Source: Marinobacter lipolyticus
Lineage (GTDB): Bacteria > Pseudomonadota > Gammaproteobacteria > Pseudomonadales > Oleiphilaceae
Assembly: GCF_018424605.1 (NCBI RefSeq)
Contig: NZ_QTKT01000019.1
Coordinates: forward strand, 1-40,850
Reading direction: 5' to 3'
DNA: 40,850 nt
Shown here: one piece after another, positions 9,856 through 18,865 of the stretch
Numbering within the stretch: position 1 is the stretch's first letter
Layout of the letters: each line of letters opens with the position of its first letter
Notes under the pieces: model-generated
Told to the model about the DNA's origin: nothing
Database searches by the model: none
What the model saw: only the letters and a program-made list of their open reading frames with translations
Made by a program: the position numbers and the translations under genes

Positions 9856-10704
9856 TCAACGGCTGACCGACAGGTTGTCAATCAAACGGGTAGTGCCAAG
9901 GAAGGCCGCCACCAGAATGGTCAGTTCCGTATCCTCGGCGGTGGCCGGCTTCAGGGTGTCGCTGTTGACGATATTGAAATAATCCGGCCGCAAACCGGCT
10001 GCGCTCAGTGCTTCGGTGGCTTCGCGTTCGATGGCGCCAAAATCGGAGCGACCGTTGCCAAGTTTGTCGGCGCTGTCCTGCAGCGCCCGGTAGACCGCCG
10101 GGGCAATGGCCCGTTCCGACTCGTTCAGGTAGCCGTTGCGGGAACTTTTGGCCAGACCATCGGTTTCCCTCACCGTGGGGGCGCCAATGACCTCCACCGG
10201 AATCATCAGATCGCGCACCAGCTTGCGGATGACGGCAAGCTGCTGAAAATCTTTCTCGCCGAATACGGCGATGTCGGGCTGTACCATGTTGAGCAGCATG
10301 GTGACCACTGTGGCCACGCCCTCGAAGTGGCCCGGGCGGCTGGCACCGCAGTGGCCATCACTGACTTCCGGAACCACGACCTTGGTCTGCTGGACCAGGC
10401 CCTGGGGGTAGATCTCCTCCACGCCCGGGGCGAAGACCAGGGTATTTCCGGCGGCTTCAAGCTGCCTCTGGTCGTCCTCGAGAGTGCGAGGGTAGCTGTC
10501 CAGGTCTTCGCTGGCGCCGAACTGCATCGGATTGACGAAAATGCTGGTCACCACCACGTCGGCCGCTTCACCGGCTTTGCGAACCAGCGAAATGTGGCCC
10601 TCGTGGAGATTGCCCATGGTGGGAACCAGGCCAATAGTTTTTCCCTCGCGGCGATAGCCGCGCAGGATGGTACGAAGTTCTCTCAGGGAGTTAACGGTTC
10701 TCAT
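9856..10704 (-). CDS. panC: Pantothenate synthetase
   Basis: PanC joins pantoate and beta-alanine with ATP to form pantothenate, via a pantoyl-adenylate. The 282-residue protein has the cytidylyltransferase-like HIGH motif in [15 protein letters not shown] (residues about 29-43), the substrate loop FVNPMQFG, then [12 protein letters not shown] and [12 protein letters not shown]. The frame runs open far upstream, but ATG 10704 gives the family N-terminus [11 protein letters not shown] and overlaps the panB stop codon (ATGA). This coupling fits their consecutive roles in coenzyme A precursor synthesis. Confidence 0.97.
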   Translation of the reverse strand: MRTVNSLRELRTILRGYRREGKTIGLVPTMGNLHEGHISLVRKAGEAADVVVTSIFVNPMQFGASEDLDSYPRTLEDDQRQLEAAGNTLVFAPGVEEIYPQGLVQQTKVVVPEVSDGHCGASRPGHFEGVATVVTMLLNMVQPDIAVFGEKDFQQLAVIRKLVRDLMIPVEVIGAPTVRETDGLAKSSRNGYLNESERAIAPAVYRALQDSADKLGNGRSDFGAIEREATEALSAAGLRPDYFNIVNSDTLKPATAEDTELTILVAAFLGTTRLIDNLSVSR

Positions 10705-11495
10705 GCCTTGAACGTATGCTCCTCGGCGGGGAAAGATCGGTCGCGGACTGCTTTGACATAGGCTTCGATTGCGCCCTGAACCGAATCGGTATCCGCCAGG
10801 AAGTTCTTCACAAAACGCGGCTTGCGACCGGTGGTGACGCCCAGCATGTCGTGGAGCACAAGTACCTGACCGTCGGTGTCGGAACCGGCACCAATGCCGA
10901 TGACCGGCGCCTTGACCGCCTGGGTGATGCGTGCGGCAAGGGGGGCGGGTACACACTCGAGCAAAATGATGTCAGCGCCCGCCGCTTCCAGTTCGCAGGC
11001 ATGTTCGATCATCATCTCGGCCGCGTGCTCGTCGCGCCCCTGCACCTTGTAACCACCGAACTTGTTGACGAACTGTGGTGTCAGGCCCAGATGGGCGCAG
11101 ACCGGCACGCCCCGCTCGCTGAGCGCAGCGATCGTGTCGGTCATCCAGTCGGTCCCTTCCAGCTTGACCATGTGGGCGCCTGCCCGCATCAGTTCGGCTG
11201 CATTCTCCAGAGCGGCTTCGGTGGTGCCGTAGCTCATGAAAGGCATGTCTGCCATGACCAGTGCGCCCCGGTTACCTTTGGCCACGGAGCTGACGTGATA
11301 GATCATCTGGTCCATGGTGACCGGCAACGTGCTGTCGTGCCCTTGCAGCACCATGCCGAGGGAATCGCCGATCAGGATAACGTCGACGCCGGCTTCGCTG
11401 ACGATTTGGGCGAAGGTGGCATCGTAGGAGGTCAGAGCAGCAAAGGCTTCGCCTTTCTGCTTGTATTCCCGCAGGGTATTGATGGTTACAGCCAT
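10701..11495 (-). CDS. panB: 3-methyl-2-oxobutanoate hydroxymethyltransferase
   Basis: PanB transfers a hydroxymethyl group from methylene-tetrahydrofolate to 2-oxoisovalerate to give ketopantoate. The 264-residue TIM-barrel protein shows [29 protein letters not shown] (metal-binding Asp), the AHLGLTPQ block and the late [24 protein letters not shown] 11495 is preceded by AAGGA about 7 nt upstream; the longer open frame upstream is rejected because it lacks family similarity. It is followed by panC with a 4-bp overlap and lies 115 bp after folK. The folate genes here make the precursor of its one-carbon donor. Confidence 0.97.
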   Translation of the reverse strand: MAVTINTLREYKQKGEAFAALTSYDATFAQIVSEAGVDVILIGDSLGMVLQGHDSTLPVTMDQMIYHVSSVAKGNRGALVMADMPFMSYGTTEAALENAAELMRAGAHMVKLEGTDWMTDTIAALSERGVPVCAHLGLTPQFVNKFGGYKVQGRDEHAAEMMIEHACELEAAGADIILLECVPAPLAARITQAVKAPVIGIGAGSDTDGQVLVLHDMLGVTTGRKPRFVKNFLADTDSVQGAIEAYVKAVRDRSFPAEEHTFKA

Positions 11496-11610
11496 AGAAT
11501 CCTTGCCTTGTGGGTGGATGGGCCAAGACTGTGCCGGGGTCTGCCGGCGTTCAGGTATAAAGGGTAATCCCGGGGTGTGTCTGAGGCAATAGTAGCACGA
11601 AGCCTTCGGG

Positions 11611-12126
11611 TCAGCAGGGCGGCTGCAGCTCACGGGAAAACGGTGGCAGCTTCTTCAGCCGGTTGTCCGGGCAACGCTGGCGCAGGTCGGCGACGGACCG
11701 GCCATCGGGCAGAGCAAGGTCAGCGTTCAGGTCCAGCAGCGGCTGCAGCACAAAGTCACGGTTGGGTAGTTCGCAGTGGGGAACGGTCAGGCGGTCGTTG
11801 CGGATGGTCTCGCTGCCAAACAACAGCAGATCGAGATCGAGGGTTCTCGGCCCCCAGTGCTGCTTGCGTACGCGTCCGTGCTGCTGCTCAATCGCCTGCA
11901 ACTGATCCAGCAGCTCAAGCGCGGTCAGGCCGGTGCGCAGCCACGCCGCGCCATTGACAAAATCCGGCTGATCCTGGGGGCCCACCGGCCGGCTGGTGTA
12001 GAAGGCCGACTGGGCCACCAGCGAGGTGGCGGGTAGTGCCGCCAGCGCGCTGATGGCGCGCGCCAGCTGGGCGGTCGGGTCCGCCAGATTGCTGCCGAGA
12101 CCGACAAACGCGTCTGTCGTCGCCAT
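11611..12126 (-). CDS. folK: 6-hydroxymethyl-7,8-dihydropterin pyrophosphokinase (HPPK)
   Basis: FolK transfers pyrophosphate from ATP to hydroxymethyl-dihydropterin, the step before dihydropteroate synthase. The 171-residue protein is canonical: VGLGSN start, [22 protein letters not shown], then [19 protein letters not shown] with the Trp and both metal-binding Asp, then [17 protein letters not shown] with the active-site His. This is therefore the copy I expect to carry the main activity, unlike the divergent copy beside folB. It starts 3 bp after the pcnB stop codon, so pcnB and folK are tightly linked, as in Pseudomonas (pcnB-folK-panB-panC). Confidence 0.96.
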   Translation of the reverse strand: MATTDAFVGLGSNLADPTAQLARAISALAALPATSLVAQSAFYTSRPVGPQDQPDFVNGAAWLRTGLTALELLDQLQAIEQQHGRVRKQHWGPRTLDLDLLLFGSETIRNDRLTVPHCELPNRDFVLQPLLDLNADLALPDGRSVADLRQRCPDNRLKKLPPFSRELQPPC

Positions 12127-12128
12127 GA

Positions 12129-13508
12129 TCAGCTCCGATTGACGGGCTTGCGCTTGCGGCGCCGCTTTTTCGGGGCGTCAGAGGTCAGTTCGTTGAGCAT
12201 GCGCTCCTGGCCGCGCTCGTCAGTGGCCTGGAAGTCAGTCCACCATTTGCCCAGCCCGGGCTCAATTTCACCGGCGGATTCGCGCACCAGCAGGAAATCG
12301 TAAGCAGCGCGGAAGCGGGGGTGAGACATGGCCATAAAGGCCCGCTTGCCCTGCCGGCGGGGCAAACGCATCTGCATTTCCCAGATCTCTTTCATTGGGC
12401 CCGAGAAGCGCTTGGGAATCGACGTGGCCTGGACCTGGCGCCCGATAACCTTGGCAATGGCGCCGTGAAGGGCCGGCTGAACCGGGTCGCCATTGTCCTG
12501 GCGACGACGCCATTCCGACTGCAGTGCCGGCCAGAGCATGGCGGCAAACAGGAAATAGGGCGTTACGGACTTGCCCTGGGCGATGCGGGCATCGGTGTTC
12601 TGCAGGGCCTGGCGGATCAGTTCGTCGGATTCGCCGGCATTCAGGGCGCGGACGGTCTCCGGAAATAAGGGGGCCAGCAGGTTATATTCCCTGAGCAGGT
12701 CGTAGGTTGCCTCGCCAAAGCCGGCAGAGAACAGTTTCAGAACCTCGTCGAACAGGCGGGCCGGCGGAATGTGGGTCAGCAGCGGGGCGAGTTCACGAAT
12801 CGGCTCTTCGGTGTCCTCTTCAATGTCGAAACCCAGTTTAGCGGCAAACCGCACCGCACGGAGCATGCGCACCGGGTCTTCCCGGTAGCGGGTTTCGGGG
12901 TCGCCAATCAGGCGGATCTGCCGGTTTTTCAGGTCTTCGATGCCATCGGCGAAGTCGATAACGGTAAAGTCGCGGATGCAGTAATACAGGGCATTAACCG
13001 TGAAGTCGCGGCGCAGTGCGTCTTCTTCCAGGGAACCGTAGACATTGTCCCGCAGCAGCAGACCATGTTCGCTGGTACGGCGATCGTCGTCCTCGGTATC
13101 ATCGTCGGCTTCCACAGCATTGCCACGGAACGTGGTGACCTCGATGATTTCCCTTCCGAACACCACGTGCACAATGCGGAAACGGCGGCCGATCAGGCGC
13201 GAGTTTCGGAACAGGTCGTGGACCTCTTCCGGAGTGGCGTTGGTGGCGATGTCAAAATCTTTCGGCTGCCCGCCCAGCAGAATGTCGCGGACGCCGCCGC
13301 CGACCAGATAGGCGTCGAAGCCGGATTTGTTGAGCCGGTGCAGAACCTTCTTCGCAGGTTCGCTGATCGCGGATCGGGATACGCTGTGCTGGTCCCGGGG
13401 GATCTCCCGACGCTGATAGGGGCGCTGCTTTTGCTTTCCGTTGCCGGGCATAAAGGCGCGGATTTTTTCCACCGACTGCTCGAAGAGAGAAGAGATTGAT
13501 TTAGGCAT
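12129..13508 (-). CDS. pcnB: Poly(A) polymerase I
   Basis: PcnB adds poly(A) tails to RNA 3' ends and so promotes decay. The 459-residue protein has the class II nucleotidyltransferase head, AYLVGGGVRDILLGGQPKDFDIATNA (GG motif and catalytic D-x-D, residues about 66-90), followed by RRFRIVHVVFG, the RRDFTVNALYY motif and the RNA-binding RYREDPVRMLRAVRFAAKLGF region. The C-terminus is very basic (KKRRRKRKPVNRS), as in bacterial PAPs rather than CCA-adding enzymes. It lies downstream of the CrcZ-like RNA and upstream of folK. Its start has only a weak GGAA ribosome binding site. Confidence 0.95.
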   Translation of the reverse strand: MPKSISSLFEQSVEKIRAFMPGNGKQKQRPYQRREIPRDQHSVSRSAISEPAKKVLHRLNKSGFDAYLVGGGVRDILLGGQPKDFDIATNATPEEVHDLFRNSRLIGRRFRIVHVVFGREIIEVTTFRGNAVEADDDTEDDDRRTSEHGLLLRDNVYGSLEEDALRRDFTVNALYYCIRDFTVIDFADGIEDLKNRQIRLIGDPETRYREDPVRMLRAVRFAAKLGFDIEEDTEEPIRELAPLLTHIPPARLFDEVLKLFSAGFGEATYDLLREYNLLAPLFPETVRALNAGESDELIRQALQNTDARIAQGKSVTPYFLFAAMLWPALQSEWRRRQDNGDPVQPALHGAIAKVIGRQVQATSIPKRFSGPMKEIWEMQMRLPRRQGKRAFMAMSHPRFRAAYDFLLVRESAGEIEPGLGKWWTDFQATDERGQERMLNELTSDAPKKRRRKRKPVNRS

Positions 13509-13560
13509 TTAATTCCGTTGGTGCATGAGCAAAAACGAGAGTTTAACGGTTTGGGCAGGA

Positions 13561-13577
13561 TTTGCACACGTTTGCAA
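13561..13577. promoter_or_regulatory. Operator-like inverted repeat in the pcnB leader
   Basis: TTTGCACACGTTTGCAA contains TTGCA and TGCAA arms around a 6-bp centre, 53 bp before the pcnB start. No recognised regulator is assigned, and a clear pcnB promoter was not found. Confidence 0.25.
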
Positions 13578-13662
13578 GAGAATGTGCGGGAAAAACGGCA
13601 GAAAACCGGTAGTGGGAACGGGGCGCTCGGTGCCTGGTGCGACGTTTTCCGTAGCCCCAATA

Positions 13663-13695
13663 ATCAAAAGGCGGATCCGTTTGCACGAATCCGCC
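13663..13695 (-). terminator. Intrinsic terminator of the CrcZ-like RNA
   Basis: On the minus strand an 11-bp stem (GGCGGATTCGT with ACGGATCCGCC, one G-T pair) has a GCAA tetraloop and is followed by TTTTGATTATT. It ends the transcript about 155 bp before pcnB. Confidence 0.88.
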
Positions 13696-14047
13696 CTGAA
13701 AGCGTTGACGATCTGCATTGTTTTTATTTTTGCCGGGATTTTTCTTCGTTTTTGTACCCCACTGTGTATCCCCAAATACGGAGATGTCAGCAGTGCAAAC
13801 GGAAGGCTTTGAATACACAGAGCGGTCAGAAGCATCGGGCAAGTTATGGGTAAATGCAGTGTCGCCTGGAAGACGATTCTTCTCTACATCTACAACTCGC
13901 TCGTGCCAGGGGACCCCTAAAAAGCACAGTACCCAAAACACTCAGTTCGCTTACGTTCTGCTGTTGTTTTTGTTGCTGAACGTTTTCCTGCAGCTTTTTG
14001 TTTTTGTTGTGGCGCTGCGTTGTCACTCTTGTTTTTGTTGGTGTGCG
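13663..14047 (-). ncRNA. crcZ: CrcZ-type Hfq/Crc-sequestering small RNA
   Basis: In Pseudomonas, CrcZ lies between cbrB and pcnB, is transcribed by sigma-54 RNA polymerase with CbrB, and titrates the Hfq-Crc repressor through A-rich motifs. Here the same gap contains a perfect sigma-54 promoter (predicted start near 14047) and a strong terminator, defining a transcript of about 385 nt (P. aeruginosa CrcZ is about 407 nt). Five A-rich motifs of (AAN)n/(ARN)n type occur on the minus strand at 14028-14040, 13994-14010, 13963-13975, 13738-13755 and 13717-13731; the second reads AACAAAAACAAAAAG. The first three cluster at the 5' end and the last two lie near the 3' end. I see no credible reading frame. 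Identity with CrcZ rests on position, promoter and motifs, not on primary-sequence alignment. Confidence 0.87.
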
Positions 14048-14057
14048 CTTAATAGAG

Positions 14058-14073
14058 TGCAGGGCGTGTGCCA
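14058..14073 (-). promoter_or_regulatory. Sigma-54 (RpoN) promoter of the CrcZ-like RNA
   Basis: The minus strand reads TGGCACACGCCCTGCA, with the invariant GG and GC separated by exactly 10 nt (consensus TGGCACG-N4-TTGCA). The predicted transcription start is near 14047. Confidence 0.9.
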
Positions 14074-14124
14074 GTTTTAGTAAATCCTTTATTAACAGGT
14101 GGTTAAGAAAATCGGCTTTATAAG

Positions 14125-14206
14125 TGTTACCCCGTACAGCGTGGAAGTGTTACCCGGATCTCATTTCGGCCGCGGGGAGTGTTACCGTACGGAACAGCCG
14201 GTAACA
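14125..14206. promoter_or_regulatory. CbrB upstream activating sequences
   Basis: TGTTAC occurs at 14125-14130, 14148-14153 and 14180-14185, and GTAACA at 14201-14206. The last two form the palindrome TGTTAC-N15-GTAACA, close to the CbrB target reported in Pseudomonas putida (TGTTAC, 12-15 nt, GTAACA). They lie about 78 to 159 bp upstream of the predicted start, the usual distance for a sigma-54 enhancer. Confidence 0.82.
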
Positions 14207-14272
14207 ACTGAGCCCGGGTTCACACTTTCGTTGGGTGGCGTGTGCAAGCCGAGCCAGGCTGGCGCGGACAGC

Positions 14273-15679
14273 TCAGTTTCCAGAGGCTTTCTTACGGGGA
14301 ATACCAAGGCGCTGGCGGCGCTCCCACAAGGATTTGCGGCTGATGCCGAGCTTCTGGGCCAGCTCCGTTTCACTCATCTTGTCCTGATTCTCCAGCACGA
14401 AATGCTGAAAGTAATCTTCCAGTGACAGGTCGTTGGAGGATTCCGGTTCCCGGGCGCGCACCTGCTCGTTGTTGCCCTCCACCAGGGTTTCCGGAATGTA
14501 TTCGTCACCGCCCTCGTATTCCAGGTCGAGCAGTGACGGGGTGATCAGGTCCGACTCGCACAGGATGGTGGCACGCTCGATGGCATTCTCCAGTTCGCGG
14601 ACGTTGCCGGGCCAGCGGTGGCGCTCCAGGGCGCGCATCGCCTCAGGGCTGAGGTTCAGTCGCGGCTTGCCCATTTTCTCGCCCTGCCGCTGAAGGAAGC
14701 GCTGGGCCAGGCCAAGGATGTCGGATCGGCGCTCGCGCAGCGGCGGAATCCGCACCTGCATCACGTTCAGGCGGTAGTACAGGTCTTCGCGAAACTCGCC
14801 GGTGCGGGTCATCGCTTTGAGGTTGCGGTGGGTAGCGGCGATCATCCGCACATTCACCTGTCGGCTCTGGGTGGAGCCGACCTTGCGAATTTCTCCTTCC
14901 TGCAACACCCGCAGCAAGCGAGCCTGGGCTTCCGGGGGCAGTTCGCCAATCTCATCCAGGAACAGGCTGCCACCGTCGGCGGCCTCAATCAGCCCGGTAC
15001 GGGCGGAAACCGCGCCGGTGAAGGAGCCTTTTTCGTGGCCGAACAGCTCGGATTCGATCAGGCTCTCGGGAATGGCGGCGCAGTTTACTGAAATCAGGGG
15101 TTTCGCGGCCCGCGGGCTGAGCAGGTGCAGCGCCCGGGCGGCGAGTTCTTTACCGGTGCCGGATTCGCCCTGGATCAACACGGTGGTTTCGGTGGGCGCC
15201 ACCTTGCGGATCAGGGTGAACACTTTCTGCATGGCCTCGCATTCACCAAACATGATGCTGGCGGGATCACTGCGGATGTGGTCAGCCGAATCGGGCGCGG
15301 TGTCCGTTGTGGTGTCGTCCCGGCCGGTAAGCCTGCGAGACAGGATGTTTTCCACCGCGGCCAGCATCTCGTCGTGGTCAAACGGTTTGGCGATGTATTC
15401 CACCGCGCCCATTTTCATCGAATCGACCGCCGAACGCAGGCTGGCGTAGCTGGTCATGATCAGCACCGGGGTGTTGGGGGCGCGATTGATGAGCTCGGTG
15501 CCCGGGGCGCCGGGCAGGCGCAGATCGGAGATGATCAGGTCGAACTCATCGGGCTCGTGGCCCTGTTCCGCTTCTTCGACCGATCCGGCGTCAGCCACAT
15601 CGTAGCCGGCATGCTGGAGCAGCTTGCGTACGGCCGAGCGGATTATCTCTTCGTCTTCTACGATCAGAATGCGAGGCAT
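14273..15679 (-). CDS. cbrB: Sigma-54-dependent response regulator CbrB
   Basis: CbrB is the NtrC-type activator of the CbrA/CbrB carbon-nitrogen balance system. The 468-residue protein has a receiver domain (residues 1-115, phospho-acceptor D52 in IISDLRLPG, Lys98 in AKPF), an AAA+ domain (Walker A GESGTGKE at 171-178, Walker B SLFLDE at 238-243), and a C-terminal Fis-type helix-turn-helix ([24 protein letters not shown]). The sigma-54 contact loop reads GSFTGA (218-223) instead of the commoner GAFTGA. It lies 6 bp after cbrA and directly upstream of the CrcZ-like RNA, its expected main target. Confidence 0.95.
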   Translation of the reverse strand: MPRILIVEDEEIIRSAVRKLLQHAGYDVADAGSVEEAEQGHEPDEFDLIISDLRLPGAPGTELINRAPNTPVLIMTSYASLRSAVDSMKMGAVEYIAKPFDHDEMLAAVENILSRRLTGRDDTTTDTAPDSADHIRSDPASIMFGECEAMQKVFTLIRKVAPTETTVLIQGESGTGKELAARALHLLSPRAAKPLISVNCAAIPESLIESELFGHEKGSFTGAVSARTGLIEAADGGSLFLDEIGELPPEAQARLLRVLQEGEIRKVGSTQSRQVNVRMIAATHRNLKAMTRTGEFREDLYYRLNVMQVRIPPLRERRSDILGLAQRFLQRQGEKMGKPRLNLSPEAMRALERHRWPGNVRELENAIERATILCESDLITPSLLDLEYEGGDEYIPETLVEGNNEQVRAREPESSNDLSLEDYFQHFVLENQDKMSETELAQKLGISRKSLWERRQRLGIPRKKASGN

Positions 15680-15685
15680 AGGATG

Positions 15686-18649
15686 TTACGACCTTTCGTT
15701 CAGGCTGATGGCAGCATTGCCGGGGTCCGGTTCGTAGGCCGGCAGTTTCAGGCGCACACAGGTACCACGCCCGGCGTCCGGGTCGGCAGGGCTGTCTACG
15801 TGAATGTTGCCGTAATGCTCTTCGACAATACTGTACACCAGAGATAGTCCAAGGCCCGTGCCCTTGTTGGGTGCCTTGGTGGTGTAAAAGGGTTCAAAGA
15901 TGTGGTCGAGCTGGTCTCCCGGGATGCCCGAACCCTCATCAGTGACCTCGATGATAGCGGAGTAGCCATCGCGGATGCCACTGATGCGGATGGCGCCGCC
16001 ATCGGGCGAGGCGTCTCGGGCGTTGGCAAGGAGGTTGACGAATACCTGCACCAGCCGCTGCTCGTCGCCCAGTACCGTCAGGCTCTCGGGGCAGTCGTTG
16101 ATGTAGTGGATGCCCAGCCCCTGGTCGCTCAGGGACAGCAGGTTGATGGATTCGTCGACGCAACGACGGATGCCCACCGGCTCGTATCGGTTGGCCTGGG
16201 AATGGTTGCCGGTGCGGGCAAAGTTCATCAGCGATTGCAGGATCGTGGAGATGCGCCGGGTTTGCTGCTGAATCTGTTCCGCGGTAGAGAGGATGTCCGG
16301 GTCGTCAGTTTCCAGCTTAAGGTTCTGGGCCAGTGAGGAGATGCCGGTCACCGGGTTCCCGATCTCATGGGCTACGCCGGCGGCAAGACGGCCCACCGAG
16401 GCCAGACGCTCGCTGTGCATTAGTTCGTCTTCGAGAAGCCGGGTTTCGGTCTGGTCTTCCACCAGAATAATACTGCCGCCCTCAGGGTGGTCCGGTCCGC
16501 TCAGCGCGGCTTTGTGCAGATTCAGCCAGTGGGGTTTGCCATTGAGATCGAGCCGGTGCTTGTAGCGGTGCAGGTCCTCGCCACTGTTGAAGTCGTCCAG
16601 TAACAGGTGCCAGTGCTCGGGCAACGCCTGCAACCGGGCACCCACCACGTCGTCGGCGGTAATGCCGGTCAACTGTTCGATGGCGTTGTTCCACATCAGG
16701 ATCTCGCCGTCGTCCCCCATCGAGCACGCCGGAATCGGCAGGTTCTGCAGGGTCTGCCGATAATGCCGGCGCAGGTTGTCGAGCTCTCCTGCAAGGCCGG
16801 TTAACTGGTTCTGATAGTCACCGAGGGCGCGTTCGACGTAACGGATGTCCTGTGCGGTACCGCCGCTGGCCATGGGTTTGTAGCCCAGGTGTCGCTTGAC
16901 CAGGTCTCGCGCCACGGCGGGTCCCAGCAGACCGGAAAGATTGACCTCAACCTGGTCCCGCAGTCGCCGCAGCTGGTAGGGTCGGTATTCGACGTTGGGC
17001 AGTTTGAGCTGAGCCAGCGCACGCTCCACTTCCCGTCGGGCCACGCCGCGACCGAGGGGGGCTTCAAGCTGACGGACAAAATCCGCCGACGAGGTGGCCA
17101 CCAGCTCCCGCCGATGGGGGCGGGACAGGGCCCCGAGTGAGCACGCCTGTGCCGCGCTGTTTTCTTCTGCGGTGCTGTTGCTGAGAATTGAGACCAGCGC
17201 GAACACCGTGACGTTCACCGTCAGGCTGATGAAGGTAAAGATGTGCCAGTTGCTGTAATCGGGCACCAGCGGTGCTTGCAGCCACTCCAGCACATTGGCG
17301 GTGTGAGAGAACGGCAGCACCAGGGTCAGCACCCAGATGGCAATGCCGGACACCAGCCCGGCAATCAGACCGCGCCGGTTACCTTCCGGCCAGTAAATCA
17401 CGCCAAGGGCGCCGGGCAGCAGCTGCAGCATGCCCGACAGGGAAATCGCCCCGAGAATAGACAGATCCAGATGGGTACCGATGGTTTCGTGGAACAGCAG
17501 CGCCGCAAAAATGATGACGGCGATCAGCAGGCGCTTGATCCACCGCAACCAGTGATAGATATCGCCATGGTCCTTTGGTGTGCGCAGCGGAAGCACCACA
17601 TGGTTGAGTACCATCCCTGCCAGCGCCAGCGTACTGACGATCATCAGCCCGCTCGCCGCCGAAAGCCCGGCAATGTACATCAGCAGTGTTAACGCCGGGC
17701 TGCCCAGAGCCTGGGCCGTGCCAATGGCGTAGAAGTTGGGGCCTGTTGTGGCTGCCAGTTCCTGACCGCCCCAGAGAATCAGCGGTACCGGAAGCCCCAG
17801 CAGCAGCAGGTACAGCGGCAGCCCCCAGCTTGCCTTGGCCAGCGCTTTGGGCGAGGGGTTCTCGCTGAACGTCATGTGGTACATGTGGGGCAGCACCAGG
17901 GCGCCGGCGAAGGACATCAGCATCAGCGCCCGCCAGCTGCCATCGTCAATGCTCATGGTCATCGGGCTGGCCGGTGAGTTCTGGTTGTCCAGCCAGGTTT
18001 CCAGCCCGCCCATGCCGCCGAAAACGCTGAACAGGATCACCCCGCCGAGCACCAGCAGGGCCGCAAGCTTGACCAGGGAATCAAAGGCAATCGCCAGCAC
18101 CAGTCCCTGATGGCTTTCGGAGCCCTGATTGCGGCGGGTGCCGAACAGCATGGCAAACAACACCACGGTAAAACTGAACAGCACACTGATGAGGTGCGGT
18201 GAGGTATCCGGCGCCAGCAGGCTGGCGGAGGTGGACACCGCCTGAATCTGCATGCTCAGCAGTGACAGGATCGCCGCGCCGGAGCAGATGGTGACCAGGG
18301 TACCGGCCCACTGGCTGCGGTAACGATAGGCAAACAGATCGGCCAGGGACGCCAACTGGTAGGCCCGGCCGATGCGCATCACCGGGTTGAGTAACACCGG
18401 GGCCAGCAAAAAGGCGCCGCTGATGCCCAGGTAATAAGCCAGGAAGCCAAAGCCGGACTCCGCCGCCACGCCCACCGCCGCATACACCGCCCAGATGCCG
18501 GCATAGACGCCTAGGCTGAGGGTATACACCAGCGGGTGCCGTACCCAGTGCCGCGGCAATACGCCACGCTCGGTAATCCAGGCGACGCCGAACAGCAGAA
18601 TTAGATACAGCAGGCTGGCAAGCAGCAGGCCCGGAGCGCTAAAACTCAT
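15686..18649 (-). CDS. cbrA: Sensor histidine kinase CbrA with a solute-symporter-like sensor domain
   Basis: CbrA phosphorylates CbrB in response to carbon/nitrogen status. Its 987 residues begin with a sodium:solute-symporter-like membrane domain with about a dozen hydrophobic segments (residues 1-500), a linker, a PAS domain (about 630-740, LPIPACSMGDDGEILMWNN), then HisKA with the phospho-acceptor His in GVAHEIGNPVTG near residue 760, and a HATPase_c domain (NLLANARDAS; DEGSGIP; GTGLGLSLVYSIVE). This architecture is the hallmark of CbrA. The start codon ATG 18649 lies inside the end of the small upstream gene cbrX (11-bp overlap), which suggests translational coupling. cbrB follows after 6 bp. 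Confidence 0.95.
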   Translation of the reverse strand: MSFSAPGLLLASLLYLILLFGVAWITERGVLPRHWVRHPLVYTLSLGVYAGIWAVYAAVGVAAESGFGFLAYYLGISGAFLLAPVLLNPVMRIGRAYQLASLADLFAYRYRSQWAGTLVTICSGAAILSLLSMQIQAVSTSASLLAPDTSPHLISVLFSFTVVLFAMLFGTRRNQGSESHQGLVLAIAFDSLVKLAALLVLGGVILFSVFGGMGGLETWLDNQNSPASPMTMSIDDGSWRALMLMSFAGALVLPHMYHMTFSENPSPKALAKASWGLPLYLLLLGLPVPLILWGGQELAATTGPNFYAIGTAQALGSPALTLLMYIAGLSAASGLMIVSTLALAGMVLNHVVLPLRTPKDHGDIYHWLRWIKRLLIAVIIFAALLFHETIGTHLDLSILGAISLSGMLQLLPGALGVIYWPEGNRRGLIAGLVSGIAIWVLTLVLPFSHTANVLEWLQAPLVPDYSNWHIFTFISLTVNVTVFALVSILSNSTAEENSAAQACSLGALSRPHRRELVATSSADFVRQLEAPLGRGVARREVERALAQLKLPNVEYRPYQLRRLRDQVEVNLSGLLGPAVARDLVKRHLGYKPMASGGTAQDIRYVERALGDYQNQLTGLAGELDNLRRHYRQTLQNLPIPACSMGDDGEILMWNNAIEQLTGITADDVVGARLQALPEHWHLLLDDFNSGEDLHRYKHRLDLNGKPHWLNLHKAALSGPDHPEGGSIILVEDQTETRLLEDELMHSERLASVGRLAAGVAHEIGNPVTGISSLAQNLKLETDDPDILSTAEQIQQQTRRISTILQSLMNFARTGNHSQANRYEPVGIRRCVDESINLLSLSDQGLGIHYINDCPESLTVLGDEQRLVQVFVNLLANARDASPDGGAIRISGIRDGYSAIIEVTDEGSGIPGDQLDHIFEPFYTTKAPNKGTGLGLSLVYSIVEEHYGNIHVDSPADPDAGRGTCVRLKLPAYEPDPGNAAISLNERS

Positions 18650-18815
18650 TGGGGTCTCGCCGCCATTCCAGCCAGAATCCGATGGCGATCAGGCCGGCCC
18701 AGATGATGTAGGGGGTGTACCAGGCATTTCCGGGGGAGGTCCACCAGTCGAGAATGTTCGGTGAAAAAATATAGATGGCCAGAACCAACAGGAAGACCAG
18801 ACGATAGATATACAT
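18639..18815 (-). CDS. cbrX: CbrX-like small membrane protein
   Basis: This 58-residue gene is easily missed. It encodes a hydrophobic protein with two likely membrane segments (YRLVFLLVLAIYIF, and YIIWAGLIAIGFWLEW) joined by a Trp-rich linker DWWTSPGNAWYTP, and ends WRRDPNEF. In Pseudomonas a small protein named CbrX is encoded immediately upstream of cbrA and its translation is coupled to cbrA. Here the stop codon TAG (18639-18641) lies 11 bp inside cbrA, so the same arrangement holds. I chose ATG 18815; only a weak GGAT precedes it. Biochemical function is unknown to me. Confidence 0.8.
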   Translation of the reverse strand: MYIYRLVFLLVLAIYIFSPNILDWWTSPGNAWYTPYIIWAGLIAIGFWLEWRRDPNEF

Positions 18816-18865
18816 CAGGCATGCTATCCGCGCTGAGGTTTGTGAGTGGTTTTATACCACGTAGC

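Noticed and set aside
10705..10956. N-terminal extension of panC into panB
   Set aside because: The extra residues are Arg/His-rich out-of-frame panB sequence; ATG 10704 gives the family start and an ATGA overlap.
13518..14080. Open frames on both strands in the cbrB-pcnB gap
   Set aside because: They overlap the CrcZ-like RNA; the plus-strand ones are runs of Phe/Val/Cys caused by the T-rich complement of its A-rich motifs.
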